Source: Spirodela intermedia
Taxonomy: Eukaryota > Streptophyta > Magnoliopsida > Alismatales > Araceae
Direction of reading: 5' to 3'
Length of the DNA stretch: 64,000 nt
Assembly: GCA_902729315.2 (NCBI GenBank)
Contig: LR746270.1
Span: forward strand, 3,496,501-3,560,500
Below are positions 11,666-23,500 of the stretch, piece after piece. The notes under the pieces are model-generated. The model did not search any database. It was given only the letters and a program-made list of their open reading frames with translations, and had not been told where the DNA came from. The number at the start of each line of letters is the position of its first letter. Position 1 is the first letter of the stretch. The position numbers were made by a program, and so were the translations under genes.

Positions 11666-12343
11666 TCGGAGAGGACGCTGCTCTTTCTCTCGTCTGCTCT
11701 CCCTCCACCAGCCTTTGTAGATCCTCTCCCCCACACCTGGTATGTTTTTTCTTTCTTTCTTATTGTTTGGTTACAGTGGTCATGCACGTCAGGTGTTTGT
11801 GTTTTTGATTGCTACCATCGTCTTCTTCCTCCGGGTTTGTGCATCTATGGTTTTGGTTCTCCGAACGTTATTCTAGACTTCGTGGGCACTGATCTGTAGG
11901 GGGTTGACTCGTGGTCGACCTAGTTATGGATGGGATCATACGAGTGCCTCTGAACACCAAGTCACGCGATTTTCTTGATTGTTTTGACGCGATTTTTTTT
12001 ATAGTAAATTTAAAATTTTGCATCGGCCTATGACATCAACCCGGTGAATCGACCCATGATGCCCATTTGCGAGAAATCTGGAGAACACTGTCAACTCTCG
12101 GGATATCTCCCATGGGTTTTCAAACAAGCATCATTAGGGCCGGGGCACAAGGTTTTCTATGTTGCCAAAATCACGCTATTTTTCGGAATGATTCCTGTTT
12201 CGGATTGACTAAGCGATAGTCTGAATCCTCCCTCAGATTATACTTTGTCAAAATTTTGCATTATTTTATGTTAATAAATAATTAATACACCGGATAAAAT
12301 TCTCACCCAGGTTGAATAGAAATCCAGTGATCGCTGACTGACC

Positions 12344-14531
12344 ATGCTCCGCTGGGGGTCCAGAAACCATACTACAGCAGGAAATGATTCTGAGGACCGT
12401 GACCAGAAGGTAAACACTATCATTCCTGAGAGCAGATCGTTCCGCTTCGAAAGTATGATCTGCCATATTTTTATGGGGTTGCAAAAGGTCAATGAGTTAA
12501 GAATGGCAGATTAAAGCTCAATTAGTCCTTTTTATAGCGATAAAAAATATATTTATCCATTATACAAAATATATATGGGTATATCTATGTTTTTTGCTAT
12601 TTTCAGACAATAACTTGAGATTTCTTTGAGACAGGTACAAGAGCTGAGGACAGCGATCGGGCCCATCTCCGGACGCAGCCTGAAGTACTGCACTGATGCA
12701 TGCTTGAGGAGATACCTGGTAGCCCGGAATTGGCATGTCGACAAGGCCAGGAAGATGTTGGAGGATACGTTGAGATGGAGATCGGCTTATAAGCCAGAGG
12801 AAATCCGATGGGTGGGCAAAATTATTCTCCACTACTCCTTCTAGTTCTTGGATTTTTGCAAAAAAAAATCTATATGCATAAAAGAGATACTTTTTTTCGA
12901 TTTGACTAGTTGCACCATAGCCTTCTTTTGAGAGAAAATGGAAGGTACAATTCTAATTATATTATTACTTAGGTAGAATACCCTCTTTATCTAGGACGTT
13001 GTGAGAAACTATGACATAATATGCTGATTACATTATTTCCTAAAGTATAAGTACCATACCCTCTGAGCCTTAGATTAATTGAGCATATAGAAGATAACAT
13101 GCTGATTATATTGCTGGCTAAACTGTGCTCACTGTACCGTCTAGCTCTAAGAGTTGGTATTTTATATAATTGCCCATATTAGATCCACCGCAGCCTCTAT
13201 CTCTCAGATTTTTTGAGAAAATTGAATGAAGGATTAATTATATTATTGCCTGAAATAAATCCTTTAGGATATTGTGAGAAAATGGAACATAATATCCCCA
13301 TCATATGATTGACCAAAGTAGATCCGCATTACCCTGTAGGTTTTGAAGTTCTGTAAAAGCATAGAACATGATGTACTGATTAGGTCATTGCCTGTCTCCA
13401 GCATGAAGTGGCCGGTGAAGGGAAAACTGGGAAAATCTACAGATCAGGCTTTCAAGATCGCCAGGGGAGGGTTGTTATCTTCTTAAGACCAGGAGTGGAG
13501 GTGCGCTCATCTACATCTACAACTGTGTGATAACTTTCTTTAAAGGGAGACATGAAATACTCTGCCTCTTTTTGCCATTTTCAGATGCTGTTCTTGCTAG
13601 ATCAAAGGGTTAGAATGTTTTGAGAAATATATGGTTATTACTGGAACACTTGGGTCTTATTACTAATTTGGGGTGTCTATATAGTTAATATATATATATA
13701 GATATATTATAGACTATAGTCTATAGATGTGCTTTTCGATTCTGAAATATGGAAATTATGGTTCTCCTTGCTTATACAGAACGGGGATTCACATGACGGC
13801 CAGATCCGCTATATGGTGTATCTCATAGAGAATGCAATCCTCAATATGTCCTCAGGACAGGAGCAGATGGTGTGGTTGATAGATTTCACTGTGTGGTCGA
13901 TGGGCAGAGCTGTGCCCATGAAGACTGCAAGGGAGGCGGTGAATATTTTGCAGAATCATTATGCTGAAAGGCTTTATGCGGCATTCCTTTACCACCCCCC
14001 TAGGATATTTGGCACCTTTTGGAAGGTGAGTACTCTATCTTCTCATTGATATTTGGTCGCTCACTGGGGTGTCAAGGAGTGGGGGGTTGACTCTTCTTGG
14101 GCCTGGAGAAAAAGCCCTTCAAGGGCTGTAGGCCTGTTGACTCTGGCCTTGTCTGACACGTTGACTCCCCTAATCACCAACACCCAGAAAGCTAAAATGT
14201 CAAAGATTGCGCTGACCTGTGGAATCATTTTCTTTGATTCTGTTCTCAGATTCTGAAATACTTCCTGGACCCGAAGACATTCGATAAGGTGAAGTTTGTT
14301 TACCCAAAGCACGAAGAGAGTATGGAGCTCATGAGGAAGCACTTTGATCTTGAGATGCTACCACTGGAGTTCGGAGGCAAGAGGAAGGTCACCTACAACC
14401 ATGAGGAGTTCTCCAAGCTCATGGCAAAGGATGACATCAGAATGTCCGAAGTTTGGGGATTGGAAGATAAGAATAGTCGCCCATCGATTGATCACTCTGC
14501 ATCGGGAGGTTTCTCCAAAGTCAACCCCTGA
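12344..14531 (+). CDS. SEC14-like protein with CRAL-TRIO lipid-binding domain
   Basis: It is likely a phosphatidylinositol/phosphatidylcholine transfer-type protein of the small plant SEC14 group, which lacks GOLD and nodulin extensions. Exons are 12344-12409, 12635-12811, 13402-13500, 13780-14025 and 14250-14531, each boundary falling between codons, giving 289 residues. The start MLRWGSRNH is supported by an in-frame TGA nine bases upstream (12335-12337) and by joining exactly to VQELRTAIGP. The CRAL-TRIO N-terminal helical part is at about residues 23-81 (CLRRYLVARNWHVDKARKML). The lipid-binding domain is at about 90-245 (GKIYRSGFQDRQGRVVIFLRPG, QMVWLIDFTVWSM, ERLYAAFLYHPPRIF, VKFVYPKHEESMELM, PLEFGG). 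It appears to have a 5'UTR intron at 11740-12310. The substrate and membrane cannot be told from the sequence. Confidence 0.92.
12915..13401 (+). repeat. Degenerate tandem repeat of about 80 bp filling SEC14-like intron 2
   Basis: About six weak copies of a unit share the words GAGAAAATGGAA, ATAATATGCTGATTA, ATTATTGCCTRAA, TAGATCCACC and TACCCTCT. The last copy runs into the acceptor (CATTGCCTGTCTCCAG), so the 3' splice site lies in repeat-derived sequence. Confidence 0.7.
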
Positions 14532-17519
14532 TGAGCCAATCTGCCCATCAAATAAGGCTCTTGGTCTCCAGCTCTTCTGAGTTTTTCTTAAATTCGACTG
14601 GTTGTTATATTGATTTCACGAGTAGTGGTGACGATGGGCCAGGCCGAGATGAATTGGTTGCCTTAAATGGACCATAAAGTGAATCAAAATTTGGCAACCT
14701 GAGCGGTTTGGCGCCCCAACCTACTCAACTCTTCTAAGAGAGTCTCTCTTGAATTCTTCCAACTCTATGATAGTATGAAAGCCAACCAAAAGGCCACAGC
14801 TCACCTATCCATCAGATTCATGACTCAATAAAATATTTAACTGCTCCCAAGACTTGTTTTTTGTAATACTTTATTTTTTTTTGAAGCCCTTTCAAGGAAA
14901 TATATGTAAAATTCTAATATTTTCAAAGAAAAAATGCTTGAAGCTTTGAAAGTCAATGAACACCAACTTTCTCCATAATTAATGATTAGAAATTTTGTGA
15001 ATGTGCGTGTCAATGAATTAATGGATGAATACACAAGTTTTTTCCTTTGCAATGAGGTTAATATATATATATATATATATATTTGAGGGGTTTAAATGGT
15101 AAAAAAATTGACCATTCATAATTTCCATGATTACTACTTGGGAATGCTTAATAGCTAGTTTAAACAGTGCTTGCATCATCTATGGTGAGACCTTATTTTT
15201 TTAGAATATGGAAAAATATGAGAATGATTAAATATTTGATCGTGTGAAACAATTTTGAAGGTTCATACAAAGTAGAATCATTATTAAGATACTAAATATG
15301 ATAAATGTGACATAAAATGGATGTTGTATCATCATCAATTTTGCCTATGATTGACCCTAAATTTCAGCAATCTCCTCCCACTTGTTGTGGCAGAACTTAT
15401 GGTAAATATTGTTTTTTTTTTTGGTTTATACTAAGAAAATGAGTCAACTCAAATAGTTGACTTATCTAGTATGTAGTACTTACTACATGACAAAAAGTGC
15501 TAAAAATATGTACTGCACATAAAAAATGGGTGTTTGTAAGCAATTGAAATGGCAAGGAATAATTGAGTTTTTGTCTATTTTTAGGCTACTAAATATAAAA
15601 AATTGCATAAATTTGACATTCCACAACAAATCATTTGTGGAATTTTTTTTCAAACGTCGTCTTAAGCTCTTATTGAAAATAAAGTCAAGATAAATTGTTG
15701 TGTTCATCTTCAATCTTATAAACTCAAGATAACTCTTTCTCACTCCCTTAGGGGAAAATAAACTAAAAAATTGTAGAAATAACAAGATAATGTAAAATAT
15801 TTAGTGGCACTCGATCAAGAGCTATGAATCTAATATTGAGACTAGTTGATGCCTTGAACTATAATATTTTTCCATTAAGAACATAGCATAATTCAAGGGG
15901 GGAGTTCAATACAGTGAAATTAGAAGATTATAAATCATATCTTGAATCAATCAAGGACAAGACCCAAAATCCTTGAATCCAAAAAGATTATGGTATGTTG
16001 CCTTAACTCATCATTTCAAAGAACATCATCATTAGATGGTTCATGGCTTCTTAAATAGGATAGCTTTTTTAGATCCCTTTAAAGTAAGTTTTGGTAATAG
16101 AAAATACCAAGAGAAGGGCGTCATAGATAAAATGAAGCAATTCCTAAGATAGCTTATGAAAAAAATGTGCTTTGATAGCTAATGGGCCACCTAAACAAAT
16201 CCTAATTTCATTTTAAAGCTCGAACCACATACGTTATATAAATAAATAATAGAACAAGTCAAAAGTACAAAATATTCTTAATATGGGGAAAGTTATTTTA
16301 ATTTAGTCATAAATTTTTAATTATTAATAAATATTTATATTTCCCTCATATTGAGTCATAGGCCAAGAGGATTGGAGGGGTCATAGAGGATTTTAAGTCT
16401 CTTTGGGCTGGTGGAAAAGTTATGTCCCTTCATCTTCAAAAATGATTGGCTTGGGTACATATGATCTACTTTTTTCATCAATCACTTATTTTTACAATAT
16501 TTTATGTGTGATTATTATTAATATACCCCTCACAGATGTTTGTCTTTGTCAAATAAATAGTATAAATGCAGTATATGCACCATAAGAGCAAAAATTAGTC
16601 TCGATACTATTATTAGTATCATAAGCTATTTTATTCAGCTCCAAATTTCTATGAATATAATTATCCCATGTTTTAAAATTCCGCATTTATTATTTTTAGT
16701 AATTAAATGGAGACTATTTATTTGATGAGTTAAGAGCTAATTTAAGTGTAGGGTGACGTTGGATCAGCATGAGGGACTACGGCCCAGGCTGATCCAAGTG
16801 GGCGGATAGACTTCCTTCGAGGGGAGGCTGTCAGAATCATAGTGGGCGGTTGAGTATATTTATAAAAGAATATTAATGTTCGTGGACCCCACAAAATTAG
16901 AACGTGCCCAAACCCAGAGGCACAGTACATGTGCGAATCATGAAACGGATGATTCAAAAAGTGTGGAGCGCAAGTGCAAACATCATTATTTGATTGGATG
17001 GGAATCTGATTCGAATGCGCTGACACGCATCACAAACCGATTGGCTCCTCTCCACGAATCCCCAATCTGAGTCGAATAAACCGGTCCACCCGTTAGAACA
17101 CGTGGTATTCCCCTCTCCCCCCCCCCCAATTCCCGCCATGAGTCGGCTCACTCGAGGGTTACGATAATCCCCGAGTTCGCCGCACCTTCTCGAGTTCAAC
17201 TGGCGCCTCCGTCACCTCCCCCACGCCGCTCCGCCACCTCCGCATTCCCTCCGCCGATCTACCGCACCACCGGCGAGGAGATCGAAGATCGAAGGGAAGA
17301 GAAAGCGAGATCCTTCCCCATTGATTGGATCGATTGCTGTTCTCCCCAAGTAGTGGGAGAAGGCTGGTGAAGGGATCGGGAAGCTCATTCGAGGGATCTG
17401 GTCCTTGCAGGAAGCATAATTCTGGAATTTTTTCTTTGTGATCTTCTCCGCATCTCCCTTTCCACTGCTTTTGTTCCCTTATCTGACCTAATTTGGGGGT
17501 GAAAATGGGGATGAGGTAG
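14532..17519. other. AT-rich intergenic region and 5' leader of the nucleotidase gene
   Basis: From 14532 to about 16740 the DNA is AT-rich with a (TA)n run at 15060-15082, and I see no gene. A perfect 10-bp inverted repeat (TTGGATCAGC at 16759-16768, GCTGATCCAA at 16788-16797) has a 19-nt spacer. From about 17100 the sequence becomes GC- and CT-rich, consistent with the promoter and 5'UTR of the gene starting at 17520. Confidence 0.6.
17505..17519 (+). promoter_or_regulatory. Minimal upstream ORF ending exactly before the main ATG
   Basis: ATGGGGATGAGGTAG encodes M-G-M-R-stop. Its stop is immediately followed by the ATG at 17520, the chosen start of the nucleotidase. A uORF of this kind could damp translation or allow reinitiation; that is inference. 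Confidence 0.5.
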
Positions 17520-20500
17520 ATGTCGCCAGCCACCGCGACGGCCACTAGAGCTTCCACCACCACTGCGGCCGCCGTCACCGTCACTTGGTGCACCCGCGGG
17601 ATAGCGGATACCTCGCCTCCTTATCTGGCTTCGCGCCGGGTGGTCCCAAAGTGTCTATTTAACTCCCGCAGTATGCGAATTCCGAAGAGGCCGTTCGCTG
17701 CGTTTTGTTTCTCCTTTATCGCGCCCCCCGCGGAGGTCTGCTCTACTTCCAGTTCTGCCGCCGACTGGACCTTCTTGAGGCGTCGATCTTCACCCAAGGT
17801 AGCCTGCTTCTGCTCTCTGCCTAGCGGCCGGCGTCATCTCTCCGTAAAAGGTAAGAATTATTGCCTTTCTGGTAATGCTTGGTGATTTGAGATAGTGGTC
17901 GTTAATGTGCTTTTCAGATCCAAAGGAGGGAGCATGTCCCGTTGCGGATTAGATATCGTGTTGTTAATTTTGTCAAATTTTTGACTTATTTTGTTTTATT
18001 AACTACTTTTTATGCTCCCTGGATGTTGACTTTCTTTGGACCAGTATTTGACCTGTATTAATGCCTCGTACGAGGCTTGAAAGAGAATCTGATTCATCCT
18101 CATTTTTTTAAGGGCCTATCTGTATAGGCTCTCGTTCAAGACTGCGGTAGCTTTCTCAGTTGGTGTGTTGCTAATATGTATAAATCGTTATTCCTCTCAG
18201 AGCATAATATAATAGTTTTTAAGCATGTTGGGAGTTTTTTTTATGCTTGAGTCACATTTTCTATTTATTTCCTTAGTTAATCCATATTTTCCTCGACATC
18301 TTACACGTTTTTTTTTTCATCTTGTCATTGTTGTTGTTGCCTTTTTCTCGATAAGGCTTTGGGCTCCATCTGGAAGATTTTGCAATCATCAAGATGAAGC
18401 AACTTGTTTGAAAAGTCTCTTGTATAAACTAAAATCACTGAATTCCATCTAGTAAAAATTCCAAGGATTAATTGGTAGAGTATGGAGTCCAATTCGACAC
18501 TGATATGCTTACCTCAAATTTATTGGCTGGGTTTTACTGTAATATTATCAAAATCGGTTGAAAATCTTAAGCCTAACCTTGGGTGGGGATTGGGATCTAA
18601 ATGCAATAATTAGGTTGATGAATTTTACATGGTAACATTTGGATTCTAGGTTTCTGAACGAGAATTAAAGGAAATAAGGGTAATGAAGAGTTTTTTATTA
18701 AGTACTTTAGCTCACGAAGTCTGAAGATCAAAGATTTTTTAGGCTGTTCCTAGTTCATGCTATGCTCACATAATTTTTGGTATCACATATAACGTATGTT
18801 TATGTTTTCATGCTTCTGCTGAAAATTCTGTAGTCGCAGACAAAGAGATGGTTTTTCTTGCAGCTTGATGCTGCCTGCTTTTTGAAAATATTGTTGAAAG
18901 CCTTTCCTGCTTTGAGCTTTGTTATATTCATTATGTGCTACATGTACTTTTCTGCATTTTATAATCTGCATATTTATGTGTGTACTAGTATTCATTGTAG
19001 GCTGATGCCATTCTAGCATCCTTACCAGGAGATCAGGAGGTTGCTAGGATGGATGCCAAAGAAGGTGGCAATTCTTCTGTGCCGATGGAACATAGACGTG
19101 ATTTTGGAGACCATGGAAATCATATATGGTCTTCACCTGAGTGGGGCCGAACCATTTCCATGGGAAAGCAAATATTTTGCAATAGGTCCTTGAATATGAG
19201 AAATATTGTTGCAGTTGGGTTTGACATGGATTATACTTTGGCGCAATACATGCCTGAGACATTCGAATCCTTAGCTTATGAAGGCACTGTCAGAAAGCTG
19301 GTTTACAACTTGGGATATCCTTCAGAGGTAAGCAGGTTTTCAATCTTCCTCTGAATTTACAGATACCCTTTTTACAGTTATGTTTTGTGAGGAGTGATGC
19401 TCTCTAGCATCTAACTTTATATAGTTTGGTTTATTTCTGATTTTATGATCTGCGATCATATGGGTTCGTTTTTGGTTCTATTTCCTATTTTTCACCTTGG
19501 TAATGACGTTGCAAATGATTTCAACATTCATTCCCTGCCTTGAATTATTATTTGACGTTATTTCTGGACATAGTACTTCCTTTTCCTGAATTTTGAAATT
19601 CAAACGTATCAGACATTTATGGAATCTGAAACTTTTTAGTTAGCCATAAAATGGAATGTTTCCACAGAGAGGGAACCTCTGATTCTATATCCATGACCTC
19701 GTACTCTACACCTTTGTCAATTATTCAAATCCGATAATGTAATGGAAATGACGAAACTGATGTTTATCTACTGGCGTGATGCTAAATAAAAGTTTCACAT
19801 CTTTCGTGAGTTACTCAACTTAAGTATTGATCTTGTGTGCGTGGCATTAAGTTGATTTTTATGGTTTTTTATACGGTTCAAATCCTTCATGTTCTCAGTT
19901 TCAAAATTTCTAGTGTATATCGATTGTCAGAGGTACATTTTGATTCTCTACAGGGGGTTGCTTTTATGCTTGCCGCATTTTTATGGAAACGGCTGATTTC
20001 ATTGAGTCCAGAGTCATTTTCCTAGCTCATATGATGGCGCTTAAACAAAATCTTAGCAGTTATTTTTCAGTAGTTTTCTAGATTTGGTTTGGGCCAGTAC
20101 AATAACGCTGATTGCAATTTTACATCAGTATTTGTAGCTAGATGATAGAAACATTTTTCATACATTTTATAGGCTGACATTGATGAAATACTTTGAGCAT
20201 AAGAATGTTTTCTTATGCCTCTTCTCGACAATTAACGTGCCCTTTGGATGTTGTGTGGAGAATGATCAGTTGTGTAATAATGCCTAATTTTTTCTTCATT
20301 TAATTTATTTCAGCACACCGATAAGAACTTAGACCTGTGCAGCAGCATTTGGTTGAGTTTTCTATCTACTAGAAACCTACAGTGCGTAGTCAGAGAATTT
20401 GAGCTTAATAAACACATGTTCTTTTTCCTGCTTGCAGATTGCTGTGCCTTTCATTTGTGAATCATCTTTACCATTTGTCACTCTTCTATTTATTGGTTAA

Positions 20501-23500
20501 TCTTGTAGTTAAATGCACAGATGATGGCTCAGGGAACTGGAAAATTCCTTCTCTCTCATTCCTATTCTATCCCCGATCCATATTCACATTATTTTTTTGT
20601 TCATCCATTTGTCACTTTTCTTGCTCAGGTTTCTTTATTGATTTGGTAAGTTTTATTATCCTCTGGTGAGTTTGGTTCAATCCTAGACAAAATCAATGGA
20701 TTTGGATTTGGATTCCAGTTCATAATAAACGAGGATCCTAGATTTATTGGGCAAGTTTTTGTAACGATGATAATTCCTTAGCATTTTCTGATCCTTTTTT
20801 TCCAACAAAATAACTATTGCTGGACCTGTTCTTCAGTGGATATAGAGTTCTGGGTGGTGGAAGACACACCTATCCTCGAGTCCTAGAAGACCACTTGATT
20901 TTATAATGTTATTTTTTTTCATAGCCTGCTTAGACACATTTCAGGTGGAATAACTAATAACTATGAAGCAATAAACCACCCGCTTTAAAAATGTCATCAT
21001 TTGGTCTTTCTCGGTCACAATGGAGCTGCAAGGAGGCGCATGCTATGTCTTTCCATTAGGTTGAACTGAAGGATGGCCTAAATAAAATAAAACATATGCA
21101 GTGGAGGCCAATCTTAGGCGTTCTCGTATCTTCATTCTCTGTTTTCCTCATCACGTACTGAAATTTATTTGATATTTCCAGAAATTTTATTTAAATTTTA
21201 ATAAATTCTTCTGCTCTATGTATGTACATGTATACACATGACTCCTGCTATCTTTTTTAGGATCCAATCAATGCTCGTAGAAGTGACTTTGCTTTAAGTT
21301 TTACTTTTCTTTAAGGTGATGGTAGAACTTTTTGAGGGAACTCATATTTTCCGATTATTGCAGCTGTTAGAGTGGTCTTTTGATTGGAAATACATGGTCA
21401 GGGGTCTCGTTCTTGATAAGAAAAGGGGAAACATCTTAAAGGTCTGTCTTTAGTTCTCGTTTCATGCATGCATGTTTATTTATCTATCATTTCACCCGAA
21501 CGCCATCATGCTATTATATATACTTTTGAAGATGTCTCTAGTCGAGTTTTTAATGCTATACTGATATGATCATGTCACGATGACTTGATATAAATGTGAC
21601 ATTCTGAAGTGCATTGTTGGCCGACTTGGTATATAACTGAGGGTTGCCTGGAAAATGAAAAAAATTAGAGTCGGATCATATAGAGTTTTTTGCCTTCAAA
21701 CCCACGGAGCCTAACCCTGGCGTCTATTCTTAGATACCTTCAATACTGCATAACGCTTTTAAAAGGCATTAAGCTATGCTACTTGTTTGCTTGACCTGTA
21801 TTGAGGATTAGAAAGCAATCATAATGGACTTGTATAATTCGGCAGGAGTTGCACAAAGTTGACAAAGCATACTACGTGGCCTATGCTAGAAATAAACAAA
21901 AAATTATTGACGCAGTATGTCATATATTGACATATTTATCCTTTCACATGTGTTCCATGCTAGCACCAATTTCATGATGTGTGAACAGTTTTTTTAGTCT
22001 CTACCATGCGGATAACAAAGGTCGAGCACACAATCCAGGAATGAAGTCTATGGCTATGGTGTTTTGTAAAGGCGGTTGATCATCTAACCCAAAATCAATG
22101 GGTCATGAGTGAAATAGATCCATGTATTTAACCACAAGATTTAACCTATCCCTTTAACTTATCTATATACAAGTGAAAAATTAATTATCCCTTCGTGCAC
22201 AAAGGTTAGGATGCATGGGTAGCATCAAGAGAAGATACATTTCCAAATGATACTGAATTTCTTTTGTTGGGTATCCTCTATTAGAATACAAAAATATGTA
22301 GATGGGAGGAACTGTAATATACCCATAAAGAAAAAAACAATTGGTTGTTCGAGTAAAATTATTGATAGCTTTTGGAGCCTCAAAGTGTCAGAACCTGGAA
22401 GCTGTGTTGTACGGCTAAAGGATGGGTAAGGAGGGATATGCGGGATATAATTCCCTAGTTACCATATGGACGAACATTTGCTTTATGCTTTATCTGTTAC
22501 TCCCAACGCCGTTTCTCTTACTGATCGCCACTACTGGTAACTGTCCTCAGGTTTCATCTAATTTTGTCTAAGGAGAACTATGCTAGCGCTTCTCCATATC
22601 AGGAAAAAGAATATCCTACCTTTCGCTTAGAGACATGTATACATGTTAATCATTTTTTTTCATTCAATATTAACCCTATTTGGGTCTGGCACCATTACAA
22701 ATTTTGTGATGATATCACTCTGACGGGTTTATTATCATAAATGTTTCAATGTTCATATTTCGGTGGTTTTTTTTTGAAAAAATACTTTCTTTTACAAACA
22801 GATTATCTTTTTTTCAGATGGATCGTCACAAGTATGTCAAATTAGCATACCATGGTTTCAAAGAGATGTCGAAAGAAGATAAAATTGCCACATATGGGAA
22901 CACCTTGACTCGGGATTCATTTGATGAGCCTGACTATGCACTTATTGATACCCTTTTCTCTCTTGCTGAAGCTTACTTGTTTGCCCAACTCGTTGACTTC
23001 ACTGATAAAAATCCTGGAAAGGTCCCTGCTGGTGCTGAGTATGTTTTCACTACCATCGTAGAATTTGATTTCCTTATATATTTGTTATAATGGTCCACTT
23101 TATAATTTTTTATTTCATGATATTAGTCACGGAAACATGCATGTGCATAATTCTACATGTGTGGATCCAAGGATTGATGGTAGAGGACACAGATGTATAG
23201 CGGAGTTATAACTCCTGAAGGTCATCACTGCGTTTTTATTGAAACATTAACAACCATCTTATTTGGCATTTCGATTGTGAAGAAATATCATATTTCCTCC
23301 CCGACGTCTGGTTGTGTTAGTAATGATAAGAAAACAAACGCTAAAATGGAGAATGAGAGTGGCCATGAAACTGTATGCAATATTCTATGATTTACTTGAA
23401 TGCTAAACTGTTTATTTTCTTTGACTATTTTTTATGCCAGAAATAAGAGTATTCTGCTTTCAGGACAAAACAAGTACTAAAAAAAATCTTTATTTATCAT

